Below are positions 19,101-31,352 of a stretch of 64,000 bases of DNA, one piece after another. The stretch's first letter is position 1; every line of letters starts with the position of its first letter. The position numbers and the translations under genes were made by a program. The notes under the pieces were generated by a model. That model did not search any database. It was not told where the DNA came from and saw only the letters and a program-made list of their open reading frames with translations. The stretch is from assembly GCA_009767595.1 (NCBI GenBank), contig VSDK01027706.1, positions 512,423 through 576,422 of the forward strand, written 5' to 3'. This DNA comes from Symbiodinium kawagutii (lineage: Eukaryota; Sar; Dinophyceae; Suessiales; Symbiodiniaceae).

Positions 19101-22100
19101 TCATGACAACTGTGGACAATGATTTTATTCATACTTAATTAATTTGTTCATTAATGACTAATCAATGGTTACCAATATATTGGTATATTTCATGATGGCA
19201 TATGATCGACAAATCATTGATAAGTGATAGTTCGGTAACTATGGCGGATCATGACTATTGTGAACCACTGTAGTGGCACCGTTGATGTGGTAATGAATGA
19301 AGGTTTAAGATGGTGTTATGTGGGGCTAAAATGGGTTTAGGATGACCCAATAGTAGGGCGCTATACCCTTTTCATTTTTTTAACTATACCATATAGTGAA
19401 TATACAAACAGTATGAATCGAAGCGGTTGATTGGGGTTAACACATTGATCAGCAATAACGGGGTAATTAGTGAGAAAGTATGGTCAGTACATTACATGTG
19501 ATGACCCACTGCTATTTAACCCACAAGATACTGGAGAATAACAACCCACATAGTATCATCAGGGGAGGTCAATAACAGCAATATTGGGGTCATATTAATC
19601 ACAGCGGTTCATTGATGGATTTTTTTTATTTTGGGGTACACATCAGGAATAACAATTATTCACGCACAGAAGTTGTAGTGAGCCATGCAGGGACCAACAA
19701 ATGAACAAATGTGTATGTGACTTTTCTAGTTGCAAACGTTTTTCTTATCTATGTGCATGTTTCTTTTGTGATGTCATGTACTTACGATATTTGCGTTTAT
19801 TTGTAACATGCACATAAAATCAAATATATACAACATCCCGGCTTTTGTGTATTTGTGTATTAGAAAATGTGTTTAACATGTTTCCTTTTTCAGATGTTTA
19901 TATTATATATGTATGTATGTGTGTGTATGTATATGTACATATGCTATTCTGTCTTTTCAGTCCAATATACGTTTGACAATTTGTACGCTTCATCTATTGT
20001 ACACATATAAAATCAATAGTACATACTCACATAATCGTTTGGGAGCGATGGGAAGAGAGAGAGAGAGAGACATATGTTTATTTGCTTGTACCATGCATGG
20101 ACGCACACACACACACACAATCGCCCACAATTATATTCATACATGTGATTTATTTAGATTTGATATCCTGAATGTAAGCATCTATTCAACATGTATGTGC
20201 ATCCCTATGCGCGTAAATGAACATGGACACATATTTCCTTACTGATGTGTGAGTTGTTGAGCTGGTTGTCGGTGTGGTTGCTTGGTTGTAGTGACCAATG
20301 GGTATCCAGGTAACCACTTTGCAATGGAATTGTTCATTCAGTTGCTCGTCCATAGTATGTTCATTCAGTTGCTCGTCCATAGTATGAATCTAGGTGATCC
20401 TGAGTCGACTCGCCTCAGTTGCTTGCTGTTGTCATCACGTTTGGTGATGATTGTGGTTTGATTGCGATTGTGCCCAGTGTGGCAACTTTGGCTGTTGTCA
20501 GTCGTTACTGTTTATTATGATGATGGATTATCATCATCTAGCACTGGCCACTATAAACAAGTATCAATCGTACAACTCGGTTGAGCGTTGGTTGTAGGCT
20601 ATTGCAAGACCGATGCGGCGTGGCTCACTCAGGAGCGCGTTGCCAAAGAATGGCATCTTGTTGGCAGAGAGGAGGATTATTTGGGCCATGTTTAGTTGAA
20701 AATTATTGATTATCGGATTTGTTGATGGTTTTTCACAACATGCAATGAGCAACAATCATATCACCTTGCTGGAATTTGTAATTTATTCCGTTATTCCTGT
20801 CGATTCTCTTGCCATGAACACATGTTGACATTGTTCCGTTCTGCGCAATTTGAAAGTCATTCAATCTCAACTTTGAAATCACCAAAAAGGGTAATGATGA
20901 CTGATCCAGTCTGTGGCAGGTTGAACCATCACTGTGGACCCTCAGGATTCACTGATGGTTTTTGTCGATCCATCATCGGTGGTTTATAGTAGGCCGTGGG
21001 GCCCCAAAAGGGCTCTCAAAAAAGGTAGGTTTTTACTTTCCAACCTATGGTTTATAACTTATAACCCGTAGAAATGATGGCTTTGGGGGCCACGAGCCGG
21101 TAATGATCATTCTATGCATTTTTTGGGGAGAAGTGACTAGCGAATATGACAAGCTGTTGTATATCCCTCTTGCTGATCGTGTCCAACGATTGTCTTTTGG
21201 AGTTGCGTGCGGTACTAGCCATTGCCAGCCGTCAGTGAACAACATTGGCCATGGATTGTCAACCATCCCTATTGAGAGTCTATTCGTCATGATGACCCCT
21301 GGTTCAATCAACCATCAACGAACCATCATCAGTGACCCGTCAACTGAGCATGCACCTGGAAAATACCAGGCTTTCCATTCCCTAAAGTACCATGTGAACC
21401 ACGTTTTCAGCACCATGTTAAGCACCATGTGAAGCCCCATATGCCAATCATTTTTCGGGGACTCCGAGGCGCGGCATCATGCGCCAGCGCCGCGAACGTT
21501 TCCTGGCGCACCGCGGCGCCCGCTCGGCGGTGTCGCGTTGGCTGCGGCGCCGGGCGCCGCAGGCATCGCAGGCGCCGCAGGCGCCGCAGGCGCCGACGGC
21601 GCATGCGCCACCACGGGAGGTGCAGGGAGGGCACCGGTGTGGCACCGGGGTGAGGGACATGGGACCCAAGTGTAGCTGATTAAAGGTGGTGAATGGTCAG
21701 TGAATGGTGGTGATTTGCTGATTTCGTCGAATGTTTGTGTTGTCAACATGTTTTTGGGCAAGGAGGCTGGTTCGTCCACGCTCATATAAAACAGGGTGAA
21801 TTACTGCGATTATATCTAATCCAAGCTGTATGTCCAAGATGATAAGGTTGGGTAGGGCTGGGATGGCAAAACATGAGGGTTGGTATACCATCTCTGGGTT
21901 ACTTCCACCAGAAGCACTTGGGGAAGACCACAGTGATACCACGCGTTTCACCAGGGGAACTGGCCCCTTCTGATGTTGTTGTGCCAGTGCCAGGAGTTGC
22001 TTCTCATGAATGTTTTTACGACAAAATTGTCAAGAATGTTCTCACAATGATTAAAAAGAACCTGTGATTCAACATTATTTCAACCCTACTGGTAGAGGAT

Positions 22101-22611
22101 TACACTTGCAATGTTCTTCTCAGTTATCTCGTTGTGTTTTTCTTTTTGTTTGGTTCTATGCAGGTACAGGCCCCCTTCACTACTGTATCGACCCGTTCGC
22201 GCAGCGAGGCAGTTTGAACTGGTTGGGACCCACCTGATCAATCCACCCTTCCAGCACATCAGTACCAGAATCACAGCCCAAGCTGTGTGGCAAGGTGTGA
22301 ACACCCTTGTTCCTGGACTTGTGGCAGGCCAATGATAAGCCACCATTCACTTGGTTACGCATGGTGATATATTGGTTCTTTCATAAGGTTGTACAACAGT
22401 GTTGTTTATGTTGTAAAGTTGTACAAAAGTATTGGTGGTTGTGGTGAAGAGTTAGTCGTGAATCACCGCAGGAGTCCTCAAGAAAAGGCCTTGGCATCTA
22501 CAGGTTGGTTGCTCGATTGGATTGTGTTGATTGCTTCATTGTGATGATAGCCATGGCAGTACAGCAGTACAGCAGTACCAGTACCAAAAACGACACTACA
22601 GCAAAGACACC

Positions 22612-22642
<31 letters not shown>

Positions 22643-22904
22643 CCACCCTCCACCACTGTCGCCACTACTGCCATATGGACTAGCAGTGATCATTATCATT
22701 GATTCATACCCTGTTCTACATATCATTACATATCAGCCATTATGAACCATATGTGTGTAGATAAGGAGCGTTCATTATTTTCAGTGAATGATTTCATCAA
22801 TCATCAATTGTCAACCATTAACGATCAAGCATATATTGCTATCCCCCATATAATTAACAATCAAACAGCATCATGATCATGATGATGATCATCATCATCA
22901 TCAG

Positions 22905-22958
<54 letters not shown>

Positions 22959-23318
22959 TCGTACTGTCAGTTTTGCCATTTTGTGGGTTCGTCACGGTCA
23001 TTGACTCATTAACCACATTTTGGTCATTTTCCCTTGATATATTTTTAATCATAGGAAGTAAGACATAGTCATTAGTATATAATTTCTATGTCAATACTTA
23101 TTCATCATGGTTGTCTCATCACATCATCCATCATGGTCGTCTCAAACCTCCGCCCGCCACCAGTCTGCGCTCAGGAGCCAACCATCAACGACACCGAGGC
23201 GCCAGACGAGGTCGCGGTGGTGGATCCCTATCTGCCGCTTGGAACACCGGACGTGGTGGCGAAGCGCCGCGAAGACGGCTGGTGCCGCTACCAAAATGGC
23301 TGGCTCCATGTCTGGTAG
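16183..23318 (+). CDS. Nine-exon plus-strand gene, unknown protein
   Basis: Exons with phases in agreement throughout: 16183-16358 (LHFWTPNDVRSSAGELARM), 18388-18588 (SERFLHAQLDEFHCCHSQ), 18776-18866 (EERLQKLWELEGGAEEE), 20598-20689 (YCKTDAAWLTQERVAKEWHL), 21154-21211 (LLYIPLADRVQRLSFG), 21469-21649 (arginine-rich), 21878-22063 (VGIPSLGYFHQKHLGKTTV), 22164-22294 (YRPPSLLYRPVRAARQFEL) and 23164-23318 (EPTINDTEAPDEVAVVDP, ending YQNGWLHVW, TAG). Donors include GTGAAT, GTATCT, GTGTAG, GTTTAG, GTACTA, GTGAGG, GTGATT and GTGTGA. Total is about 1.18 kb of coding sequence. Introns range from 100 bp to 2.0 kb. The N terminus is missing or lies upstream. No domain was recognised. Confidence 0.65.
16640..17475. 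repeat. Tandem repeat of about 171-180 bp flanked by direct repeats
   Basis: Units starting CGAAAGC[CT]C occur at 16920, 17100 and 17271, giving periods of 180 and 171 bp; the third copy is partial. Each contains TTTTCCAGGTGGAGTCCGTG and AGAAGAAACCCTTCTGCAGT. The block is bordered by two similar segments in the same orientation, CCACCGGATTGCGGATTAG (about 16658) and CCACCGGATTGCAGATTAG (about 17403). It lies in the intron between 16358 and 18388. Confidence 0.7.
17530..18380. other. AT-rich intron sequence
   Basis: No exon-like island, RNA gene or clear repeat was seen. It is part of the intron that ends at the 18388 acceptor (GCATTCCAG). Confidence 0.4.
18709..18728. repeat. 20-bp perfect palindrome
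   Basis: AGGTCGACCGCGGTCGACCT equals its own reverse complement over 20 bases. It sits in the short intron between 18588 and 18776. Function is unknown. Confidence 0.75.
18912..18982. repeat. Short direct repeat (R2), two copies
   Basis: AACCAGCAATTTCATGGGGG followed by ATAAT occurs twice, 46 bp apart. Related pieces with GGGTGAACTGACCCA and CCCCCATGAAATT recur at 19.03, 49.0-49.1 and 55.6 kb. It lies just after the donor at 18867. Confidence 0.6.
19000..20590. other. AT-rich intron with microsatellites
   Basis: Contains TG/TATG-rich DNA at 19905-19945, a (GA)n tract at 20057-20070, a (CA)n tract at 20103-20120 and a duplicated TTCATTCAGTTGCTCGTCCA at 20331-20380. No exon-like island was seen before the acceptor at 20597. 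Confidence 0.5.
21469..21649 (+). CDS. GC-rich arginine-rich exon with a 9-bp minisatellite
   Basis: The exon lies between CTCCGAG and the donor GTGAGG. It contains CAGGCGCCG-type 9-base repeats near 21558-21600. The frame chosen by phase (1 in, 2 out) gives ANVSWRTAAPARRCRVGC, then an arginine run (about 12 residues) and HGRCREGTGVAPG. All three plus frames are open, so frame choice depends on splicing. Another frame would read QAPQAPQAP repeats. Confidence 0.5.
22380..23160. repeat. Intron with triplet microsatellites
   Basis: (CCA)n/(CAA)n sequence at 22606-22650 and a (TCA)n/(ATC)n tract at 22884-22957 lie in the intron between 22294 and 23164. They generate poly-aspartate and poly-tryptophan ghost ORFs on the opposite strand, which I do not treat as genes. 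Confidence 0.8.
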
Positions 23319-23711
23319 ATTTACCGGAGTTTGCCGGTGAAACGATGCAGTTTTGAGGCTAAATATGGTTGAACTGATCCAGTTGTGCAGGTATATATGA
23401 GTACATGGAATGTTTGGCGGGTTATCAGTGATTTCTGCTGATGAGGTGGAGTTAGCACTGATCTTTCTGGTAGCACCGAATTGTGGCTGGAAAACAAAAC
23501 TGACACTCTAGGGGTTGGAAGAGCAGTTTCGTATTGGGATAGCTACTTGCTAGCCAGCAGAGCCAGCGCTGCTGTGGGGGCCAGCCATGCTCCTCAGAAT
23601 TGCTTGTGATTGGGCCCGCTATGTCGACCATAAGCCAACTGAAATTATCCCAGTCATCCGCTTTCGGACTATGAGGGCATCAGGTTATGAATTAGCATTC
23701 CACAAGCATAG

Positions 23712-26700
23712 GGCACCGGAGTCAAGCGCAGCAGCTTATGAGGATCCCCCCAGCCAATGTTTTGGAGGCTCGTACGGTTGGAGATTGGGGACATTGCCAA
23801 AGTGATACTGATTGGTTGAATGTTCGAATGTTCGGTTTTTGGTGCGTTTTCAGTTCCTTGGTAGCTTGCAGATTAATAGTGAGCCCGGAGTATCCCCAAA
23901 AGCCATGATTTCCTATTAAAATGGAGTACTGCCTCCAAGTAGTAAACCCATGATCTATTATTTCGGGGTTAACATTGACAGATTATTTATTTTGCTTCTG
24001 CTTGCTAATCCAACCAAGCAAACCGCTGCATCGCCCCAACTTGCATCCTCGCCAGTCATCGCCTTCGCTCCCCAACCTAATCGCGCAAGGGCCGGCGGCT
24101 TCGCACCGCTGGTATTATTTTGTTCATTTTGGGAATGACTGGTCCCAGTTTGGGCCCAAAAATTATCAAGATGAAACGGGATTGATGGTCAAGTAAGGGT
24201 CAAGCAATGTCAACAATCAATAGTCAGAAATCGAGGCCAGTGACTAATGACCACTCGTAACCATTTGTCAATCATCATCAACCGTAAGCAACCATCACGG
24301 CCTAAGGGTTCGGCCTAACACCAGACCTTCCATGTGTGGCATATTTACCTAAAACTGGCTAATTCAAATGGTTAATTCTGGCGACGTTGACCAGGGAAAG
24401 TAGAACTAGTTCTGCGCAGTTGAAGGCAATCAACCGAACATGCTACTACCTTAATGCAAGCAAATGCAGGCACATTTCCCATACATGGAGTGTTTGGGTG
24501 ATAAGGATGAAGTTAATTACCAGGCCTCCAGTAGCCAACATGCACTCAACTACTTGCTTGAATGTTGAGAGCACAGGCATGTCTCAGTCGTTTTTGAATC
24601 TATTAATTCAGCAAGTTGTTTTTCAATATACGGGCACCCGCAGTTCAGATCCTTTGTATGAACCATTTATAGAAAGAAACTAACCATAGCTTTTGGGGTA
24701 CCTGCTCCATTTTCAGAAACCACCCAACTATAGAGCAATCATTAGTCAATCACCCATTACTTTTGCACATCAACCAGTCCTTATCACCACAAATCACCGG
24801 TTTTCAACACGAGTGTAACCAATCACCTTGTATGACCATTAAATATCATTGAGCATGATTGTAGTGCATGTATCCAAGGATAGTTTTTGATTTATCTTGA
24901 TTTATAAAATATTTGGCTAAAATAGCTAAGCACCTTTTTACTGAGTGAAAAGCATGACCATACGTTCCTTATTATTTTGGTGCATATTGCCAACCATGTG
25001 TGAGCATCAACATTACCATGATCCTTGGCCAGGGCCATGGTAACAATCACGGAAGTTTCACTATTGATAGCCACGGTTAACTAGTTTTCGTTGTTAAGCA
25101 ACTTGGTAACTTAATGTTAATATCGCCCGTGATGAACCATTAACCTTCACATGTTCCCCATGTACTTGGTGTCCTCCTGTCCTCGCAAAACGAGGTGATG
25201 CGTTGAGGCACCCGGAGCGTGTGTGTGAATTTGCATGTGACTGGTATGTTTATGTTTTCTTTTCGGTGAAGACAGTCCCCGATCCATTTTTTCTTGGCCT
25301 GGAGCATACAATTTTAATCGGCATTGCCATGTATTATTGCAGATTTCTCACAACTTGATCAAATATCAACCATGTGCTCGGTTAAATCCGCTATGTGAGT
25401 GATCACTGGCGATTGCGCATTTCATGAACCACCTCATCAGCCAAGTTAGTCTTTGGAAACTTGTCCAAGACGAAGCGCACTTTCGGCGCAGCTGATGACC
25501 TTTGTTCAGTGCTCGGGTGACAAAAGTGAGAGCCGTTGACGCTTGAAGCCCTGGCGGGTTGATATACGCTTGTTTTGAACATATACTTTTACTTACACAT
25601 ACATAATATACAAATGTACATGAATGTATGTGTGTGCGCATGTGTGTTTGGATAACCTGCTATCGGTTCGATGATTTCTATCAGTTTTATCTAGGGCCAG
25701 TTCTTCCATGTTCTTCCAGACCTCCAAGAAGGAGACTCCCAGAGTTCTTCAAGCTCGACCTGCCTGCAATTGCGCATGATTTTCTGGCTGGTTGGGAGGG
25801 AGCTAGGCGAAGGAGCCAGGGGTATCCCTAATACCTTTTCTAATGGGGGAGCGGTTTAGAGTTTAGAGCTACGAGTAGTACCAGGAGTGCTATAACTAAG
25901 AGGTAAGTTTGCATGCCAATAGATTAGCCGAGGCAGCAGTGAAGCTTTCTATTCCAGATTTGACCGACATATGCTTTTTGGGGGCTTGGAATCACCAACG
26001 AGTTGCAGGGTTAGGTTCTTCGCTTTGCTATATCATCGCTTCAAGGATACTTGTATTACTGGCAATCAGTACTTATTGATAAGTGGCGTTAAGTAGTACC
26101 CTAGTCCTATCCCGATTCCTACCAACAAAGGCACAAAAGGCACAGCAACAACAAGCACAAGGGCCACGACGAGAACTACGTGGAACCCTTGCCACATAGG
26201 GAAGACCGTTCATCACGCTGTTTTCTTCTTGTTGAACCTCTTATCATATTGGCGATCATCATTGAACAATTACGAACCATGCATTTATCATCATCAAAAA
26301 GATTGTTCATGATGAGCAATCATTAATCCCTGCCCTTATTTGCCATTACTGGGCACTATTAACCAGTACCAACCATTACCGATCATCGTCACAGTTTATT
26401 GAACAAATTTAGCCATTGAAAATAGTATGCAGCCATTTTCTATCATCAACCCGTATCAAACATCAGTAGCCATTGATGAATCATCACTGCATATCATTCA
26501 CTTACATCAATACCCATGATTAGCTACCGACTACTGTAGCCATCATCAACCATATGTTATACGCCATCAAAAAACAGAATCAATCAGAATTAATCAGAAT
26601 TGATCAACTACAACTGCATTTGTAAATCATTACTGCAAACGTTTACAATTGATTGTATTTGTAAATTTGATCAACTATACAGTCCTGAACTGTACACCCC

Positions 26701-28373
26701 AAAACATTTTGAACTGAACCATTTATTAACCATTACTAACCGCTAATTATTAGATCACAACTTTACCATTTGTTCACCACTCTTGTACGTTTTCCCCACA
26801 ACGTAGCAAATAGCTACTGTACAGTACACCACCATTTGTAAACCATGATGAATCGATATTGGCCGCCATTCCGTTGGCAATTTCCTCGGTTGCTCAGTTG
26901 GATCCGCCACCTTCCAGCGCAAGCGAAAGGCTGGGCCGTGGTGGTTCCGGAGTGGAGTTGGGATTACTAAAGTAATGGTGAATGAGGGTGGCAATGGTTA
27001 ATGATGGTTAATGATGGTTGTAATGATTGATCATGATTGATCAACAAACCATTGTTAAAGTAGTGGTTAATGGTGTTGGTACCGGTTAATGATGGTTAAT
27101 GATGGTCGTAATAATTGCTTAATTAATGATATCAAAGAAATTAACCATTTTCACTCATGACTAGACATGACCAAACAGCGAATGCAAATGCACAGCGGGA
27201 ATGGATCACACCAGGTTCTTAACCCCAGTTGTTTGTTCCCAAGAATTGTTCATTGAGACTCCTGAGTTCTGGGGTTGGTTGCTTGGTTTATTGTGGTTTA
27301 TTGTTTCCCGCAAGCCTAATGCGTAATTGGCTTGTCCAACAAGGTTGGGAAGGGGAGACTTCTCCACACTAAAGATGTAACATGGGTATGTGCATAACTA
27401 GGGCCCAAGCAAACGTCCTACGCTATGAATCCTCCGTGCTGCCTTGTTGACAACGTGCTGACAGCAGGTTGAGATCAGAAAAGTCTGTCAAGAGCACAAA
27501 TGAGGCCTGAGATGCAGATCATGAAACCGGTGCACCGGGATTGTGGCGAGATCGATGCGTTGTGGTGAGTCAACCCGCGCACTCGTATTCATGGGCGGGG
27601 CTCAGGGTTTTGATCACACAACCATGTATCCAAGATGCCGGGGAATGCCCCTAGTAACAGGACTTTGTTAGGGCTGTGCCCCCGGAGATGGGCTTGTAGA
27701 CATTGAATCGATCATCACTTAATTACTCTCTGCTTAACTATAACATGGAAAATCATAATCAGCAGTTTTGATACCGACGGAAACCAGCTATAAATGGTGG
27801 AGTTTCCACTTGTAGGTTCGGTTGCCAAGGGGTAAATTCTAGATGGTCTATCATGATGTATGCACAATTGCGCAGATACATCTAAGGCTTTCACCTATAA
27901 TTAGAATACCACTATACCATACCACCATCAATTAACAAACAAATGGTTACCCGTTCATCAATCATTCACTGACCATTCATTGCCCATCATGGCCATCAGT
28001 TACTGGTTTCCTGAGTTGCTTCACCATTGATGCATCTAGCTGAGGGACCAGCTGTGTATAGTTTACTCATGTCTATCATACCAATCTGGTTCTTATGTTT
28101 TTGACTGTGCTTGACCCAGCCATTGATGGCTCACCAAACGGCTAGATCTCAAAGTTCATGAGAGTCACCGAAAAAGGTCGATCCCCCCAATCAGTTCAGA
28201 CGCAGATTTTTTGCTGCCAGGTCGAAGAGGAAAGAAAAACAAAACACTCTACTGATCTCTACTGTACAATGCCCAAGCTAGCTGGAACCAGAATCATCAT
28301 TCGAGGCTATCCTCATATCCGAAGCAGCCGCACAATTGTACAGGCCCCGCATCACCATACCTTTGTCATGCAG
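23712..28373 (+). CDS. Plus-strand exon chain, unknown protein (ends open)
   Basis: Phase-consistent exons: 23712-23776 (HRSQAQQLMRIPPANVLEAR; donor GTTGGA), 24019-24111 (QTAASPQLASSPVIAFAPQP; donor GTATTA), about 26150-26189 (AQQQQAQGPRRELR; donor GTGGAA), 26898-26971 (GSATFQRKRKAGPWWFRSG; donor GTAATG) and 28221-28373 (VEEERKTKHSTDLYCTMPKL, ending APHHHTFVMQ; donor GTGTGT). The last exon follows a strong acceptor TTTTTTGCTGCCAG. A further small exon may lie near 25712-25765 (TSKKETPRVLQARP). Neither end of the gene was located. No family was recognised. Confidence 0.5.
25403..25550 (-). CDS. Possible terminal exon on the minus strand
   Basis: After CAACCCGCCAG on the minus strand the frame reads STEQRSSAAPKVRFVLDKFP and then KTNLADEVVHEMRNRQ, with TGA at 25405-25403. 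A minus exon near 25760-25690 (VELEELWESPSWR, GT donor) would join it in phase 2. It conflicts with the otherwise plus-only block at 13.5-62.6 kb, so it is either a nested antisense gene or a lucky shadow. The plus strand also reads a protein-like frame here but lacks an acceptor. Confidence 0.35.
25775..25890 (+). repeat. R3 interspersed repeat, copy 1
   Basis: Carries GGCTGGTTGGGAGGGAGC, GGAGCCAGGGGTATCCC, a GGGGGAGC segment and TACCAGGAGTG, in the same order as the copies at 31.75, 33.3, 34.16 and 54.75 kb. All five copies are in the plus orientation. Confidence 0.65.
27000..28150. other. AT-rich intron of AACCAT/ATGGTT character
   Basis: ATGGTTAATGATGG-type phrases repeat between 26990 and 27115. 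No exon island was found before 28221. At 28500-28710 a GATGATG-rich stretch follows, in which TATGAGGAGCAGGATGATAG could be a small exon, but no acceptor supports it. Confidence 0.4.
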
Positions 28374-28708
28374 GTGTGTCCCTTACGTGCTCGCAGCAGC
28401 TGAGACAAGTTGAGCCACGGCAAACGCGAAACATCGACCGGGCGCAGAGCTGCAAGAGAAATTGTCATATTTTCCATGAAGGAACGGGATAATTCAACTT
28501 TCAGAATGTAAAAACGACAACGATGATGGTGGTGATAACGATTGACGATGAGGGTGGTGATAACGATTGTCATATGACGATGATGGGCAAGATGGAGGAC
28601 TATGAGGAGCAGGATGATAGGATTCTGATGACGAGGGTGAGGGGGAAGATGACTATGGGGTGACGAGCAGCCTGACGATGTTGATAGTGATCATGCTTGT
28701 GATGTTGA

Positions 28709-29190
28709 TTACTTTCTGTAATCAATGTCATTGCTTTTCGCAAGCCCACTTCTCTTTCGAGCTATGTTGATTTTTTGGGGGCCAAAATCGCTGCCTCGTT
28801 TCATGCTTGCAAAATCATTTTTAGTATCATATCGACCTACTGTACATGGCTGACGGGAAAGCGCTGTTGATGGGATCTCTAGTTCCTTCGTCATCCCATG
28901 CTCGCTGCTGTTTCAGCATCAGTGGTGTTTGTATTCTTGTGATTGCCCGTTTCACTGACAGACAGTCTCTCGCACGACACGATCAACCAATGAGAGATGC
29001 GTCAGAAAACTGACAAAGCAGGGCAGCTAGATTCCTTCCATGATTTTGTGAGCAAAGACAAAGTATCGTCAAATAGATGATAATCGTGAACAAACACATC
29101 ATGATTATTCAGAGAAAAATACTTTACGTCGAGTGATCTCCCCACCATCGCATACCAGTCTGACAATCTCTCTGGCATATATTTTGACAT
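28709..29190 (-). CDS. Two adjacent minus-strand ORFs of uncertain reality
   Basis: 28894-28709 starts with ATG and reads MTKELEIPSTALSRQPCTVG. 29190-29002 reads LDVKYFSLNNHDVFVHDYHL. Both look protein-like in composition but are AT-rich, lie against the block's direction and have no splice support. They immediately precede the 60-bp array, so they could be flank or remnant of an inserted element. Confidence 0.2.
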
Positions 29191-29207
29191 ATTCTGACAT
29201 TGCTTCT

Positions 29208-31135
29208 TCTAGGGCACACATACTGGCATTCTATCTGACATATCTTCTGACATTCTTACTGGCATTCTATCTGGCAAACGTCCTGGCGTTCTATGTGATA
29301 TATCTTCTGACATTCTTACTGGCATTCTATCTGGCAAACGTCCTGGCGTTCTATGTGATATATATATATATATATATCTTCTGATTCTATTTGGCAAACG
29401 TCCTGGCGTTCTATGTGATATATCTTCTGACATTCTTACTGGCATTCTATCTGGCAAACGTCCTGGCGTTCTATGTGATATATCTTCTGACATTCTTACT
29501 GGCATTCTATCTGGCAAACGTCCTGGCGTTCTATGTGATATATATATATATATATATCTTCTGACATTCTTACTGGCATTCTATCTGGCAAACGTCCTGG
29601 CGTTCTATCTGATATATCTTCTGACATTCTTACTGGCATTCTATCTGGCAAACGTCCTGGCATTTTATGTGATATATCTTCTGGTATTCTTACTGGCATT
29701 CTATCTGGCAAACGTCCTGACGTTCTATGTGATATATCTTCTGACATTCTTACTGGCATTCTATCTGGCAAACGTCCTGGCGTTCTATGTGATATATCTT
29801 CTGACATTCTTACTGGCATTCTATCTGGCAAACGTCCTGGCGTTCTATCTGATATATCTTCTGGTATTCTTACTGGCATTCTATCTGGCAAACGTCCTGA
29901 CGTTCTATGTGATATATCTTCTGACATTCTTACTGGCATTCTATCTGGCAAACGTCCTGGCATTCTATCTGATTTATCTTTTGACATTCTTACTGGCATT
30001 CTATCTGGCAAACGTCCTGGCGTTCTATCTGATATATCTTCTGACATTCTTACTGGCATTCTATCTGGCAAACGTCCTGGCGTTCTATGTGATATATCTT
30101 CTGACATTCTTACTGGCATTCTATCTGGCAAACGTCCTGGCGTTCTATCTGAAATATCTTCTGGCATTCTTACTGGCATTCTATCTGGCAAACGTCCTGG
30201 CGTTCTATCTGATCTGGCAAACGTCCTGGCGTTCTATCTGATATATCTTCTGGTATTCTTACTGGCATTCTATCTGGCGAACGTCCTGACGTTCTGTGTG
30301 ATATATCTTCTGACATTCTTACTGGCATTCTATCTGGCAAACGTCCTGGCGTTCTATCTGATATATCTTCTGACATCCTTACTGGCATTCTATCTGGCAA
30401 ACGTCCTGGCGTTCTATGTGATATATCTTCTGACATTCTTACTGGCATTCTATCTGGCAAACGTCCTGGCGTTCTATGTGATATATTTTCTGACATTCTT
30501 GCTGGCATTCTATCTGGCAAACGTCGTGGCGTTCTATCTGATATATTTTCTGGTATCCTTACTGGCATTCTATTTGGCAAATGTCCTGGCGTTCTATCTG
30601 GTATATTTTCTGGTATTCTTACTGGCATTTTATCTGGCAAATACTCGGCGTTCTATCTGATACATCTTCTGACATTCTTACTGGCATTCTATCTTGCAAA
30701 CGTCCTGGCGTTCTATCTGATAAATCTTCTGACATTCTTACTGGCATTCTATCTGGCAAACGTCCTGGCGTTCTATCTGATATATCTTCTGACATTCTTA
30801 CTGGCATTCTATCTGGCAAACGTCCTGGCGTTCTATGTGATATATCTTCTGACATTCTTACTGGCATTCTATCTGGCAAACGTCCTGGCGTTCTATCTGA
30901 TATATCTTCTGACATTCTTACTGGCATTCTATCTGGCAAACGTCCTGGCGTTCTATCTGATATATCTTCTGACATCCTTACTGGCATTCTATCTGGCAAA
31001 CGTCCTGGCGTTCTATGTGATATATCTTCTGACATTCTTACTGGCATTCTATCTGATATATCTTCTGACATTTTTACTGGCATTCTATCTGGCAAACGTC
31101 CTGGCGTTCTATCTGATTTAATCTCTGACATTCTT
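29208..31135. repeat. 60-bp tandem array (array A), about 31 copies
   Basis: The unit contains TTACTGGCATTCTATCTGGC, then AAACGTCCTGGCGTTCTATG and a GATATATCTTCTGACATTC segment. Copies are nearly uniform. (AT)n expansions interrupt the array at 29360-29377 and 29541-29557. Because 60 is divisible by 3, several frames on both strands stay open for up to 245 codons (plus FYLANVLAFY; minus LPDRMPVRMSED). These are consequences of the repeat, not proteins I can support. The core GGCATTCTATCTGGCA recurs inverted at 36.7 kb. Confidence 0.9.
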
Positions 31136-31168
31136 ACTGGCCTACATTCTTTTTCTTGCGTTCTATTT

Positions 31169-31288
31169 GACACTCGCTGTTTGGGTCCGGCACAGCCCCC
31201 TGCGATCTGCCACTCGCCGTCTGGGTCCGGCAGGACCCACAGGCATCTGACACTCGTAGCTCGGGCCCGGCAAGGCCCACTGTCATCG
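31169..31288. repeat. 40-bp tandem array (array B'), three copies
   Basis: Three units start TGACACTCG or TGCCACTCG and contain GGGTCCGGCA or GGGCCCGGCA. The period is exactly 40 bp. The reverse complement, with TGCCGGACC, resembles the 40-bp array at 36.17-36.66 kb. Confidence 0.75.
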
Positions 31289-31289
31289 G

Positions 31290-31352
31290 AAGCACGGAGA
31301 AGGCGAGGAGGAAGGAAAGAAGGAGGAGGAGGAGAAGGCGAAGAGGAGGAGA
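31290..31352. repeat. Purine-rich tract beside array B'
   Basis: GAGGAGGAAGGAAAGAAGGA and similar runs make a 60-bp GA-rich tract. The mirrored position beside the 36-kb array holds a CCTCCTCGTCCTCC pyrimidine tract. Confidence 0.75.

Noticed and set aside
22478..23052. Poly-tryptophan and poly-aspartate ORFs
   Set aside because: Direct translation of triplet microsatellites.
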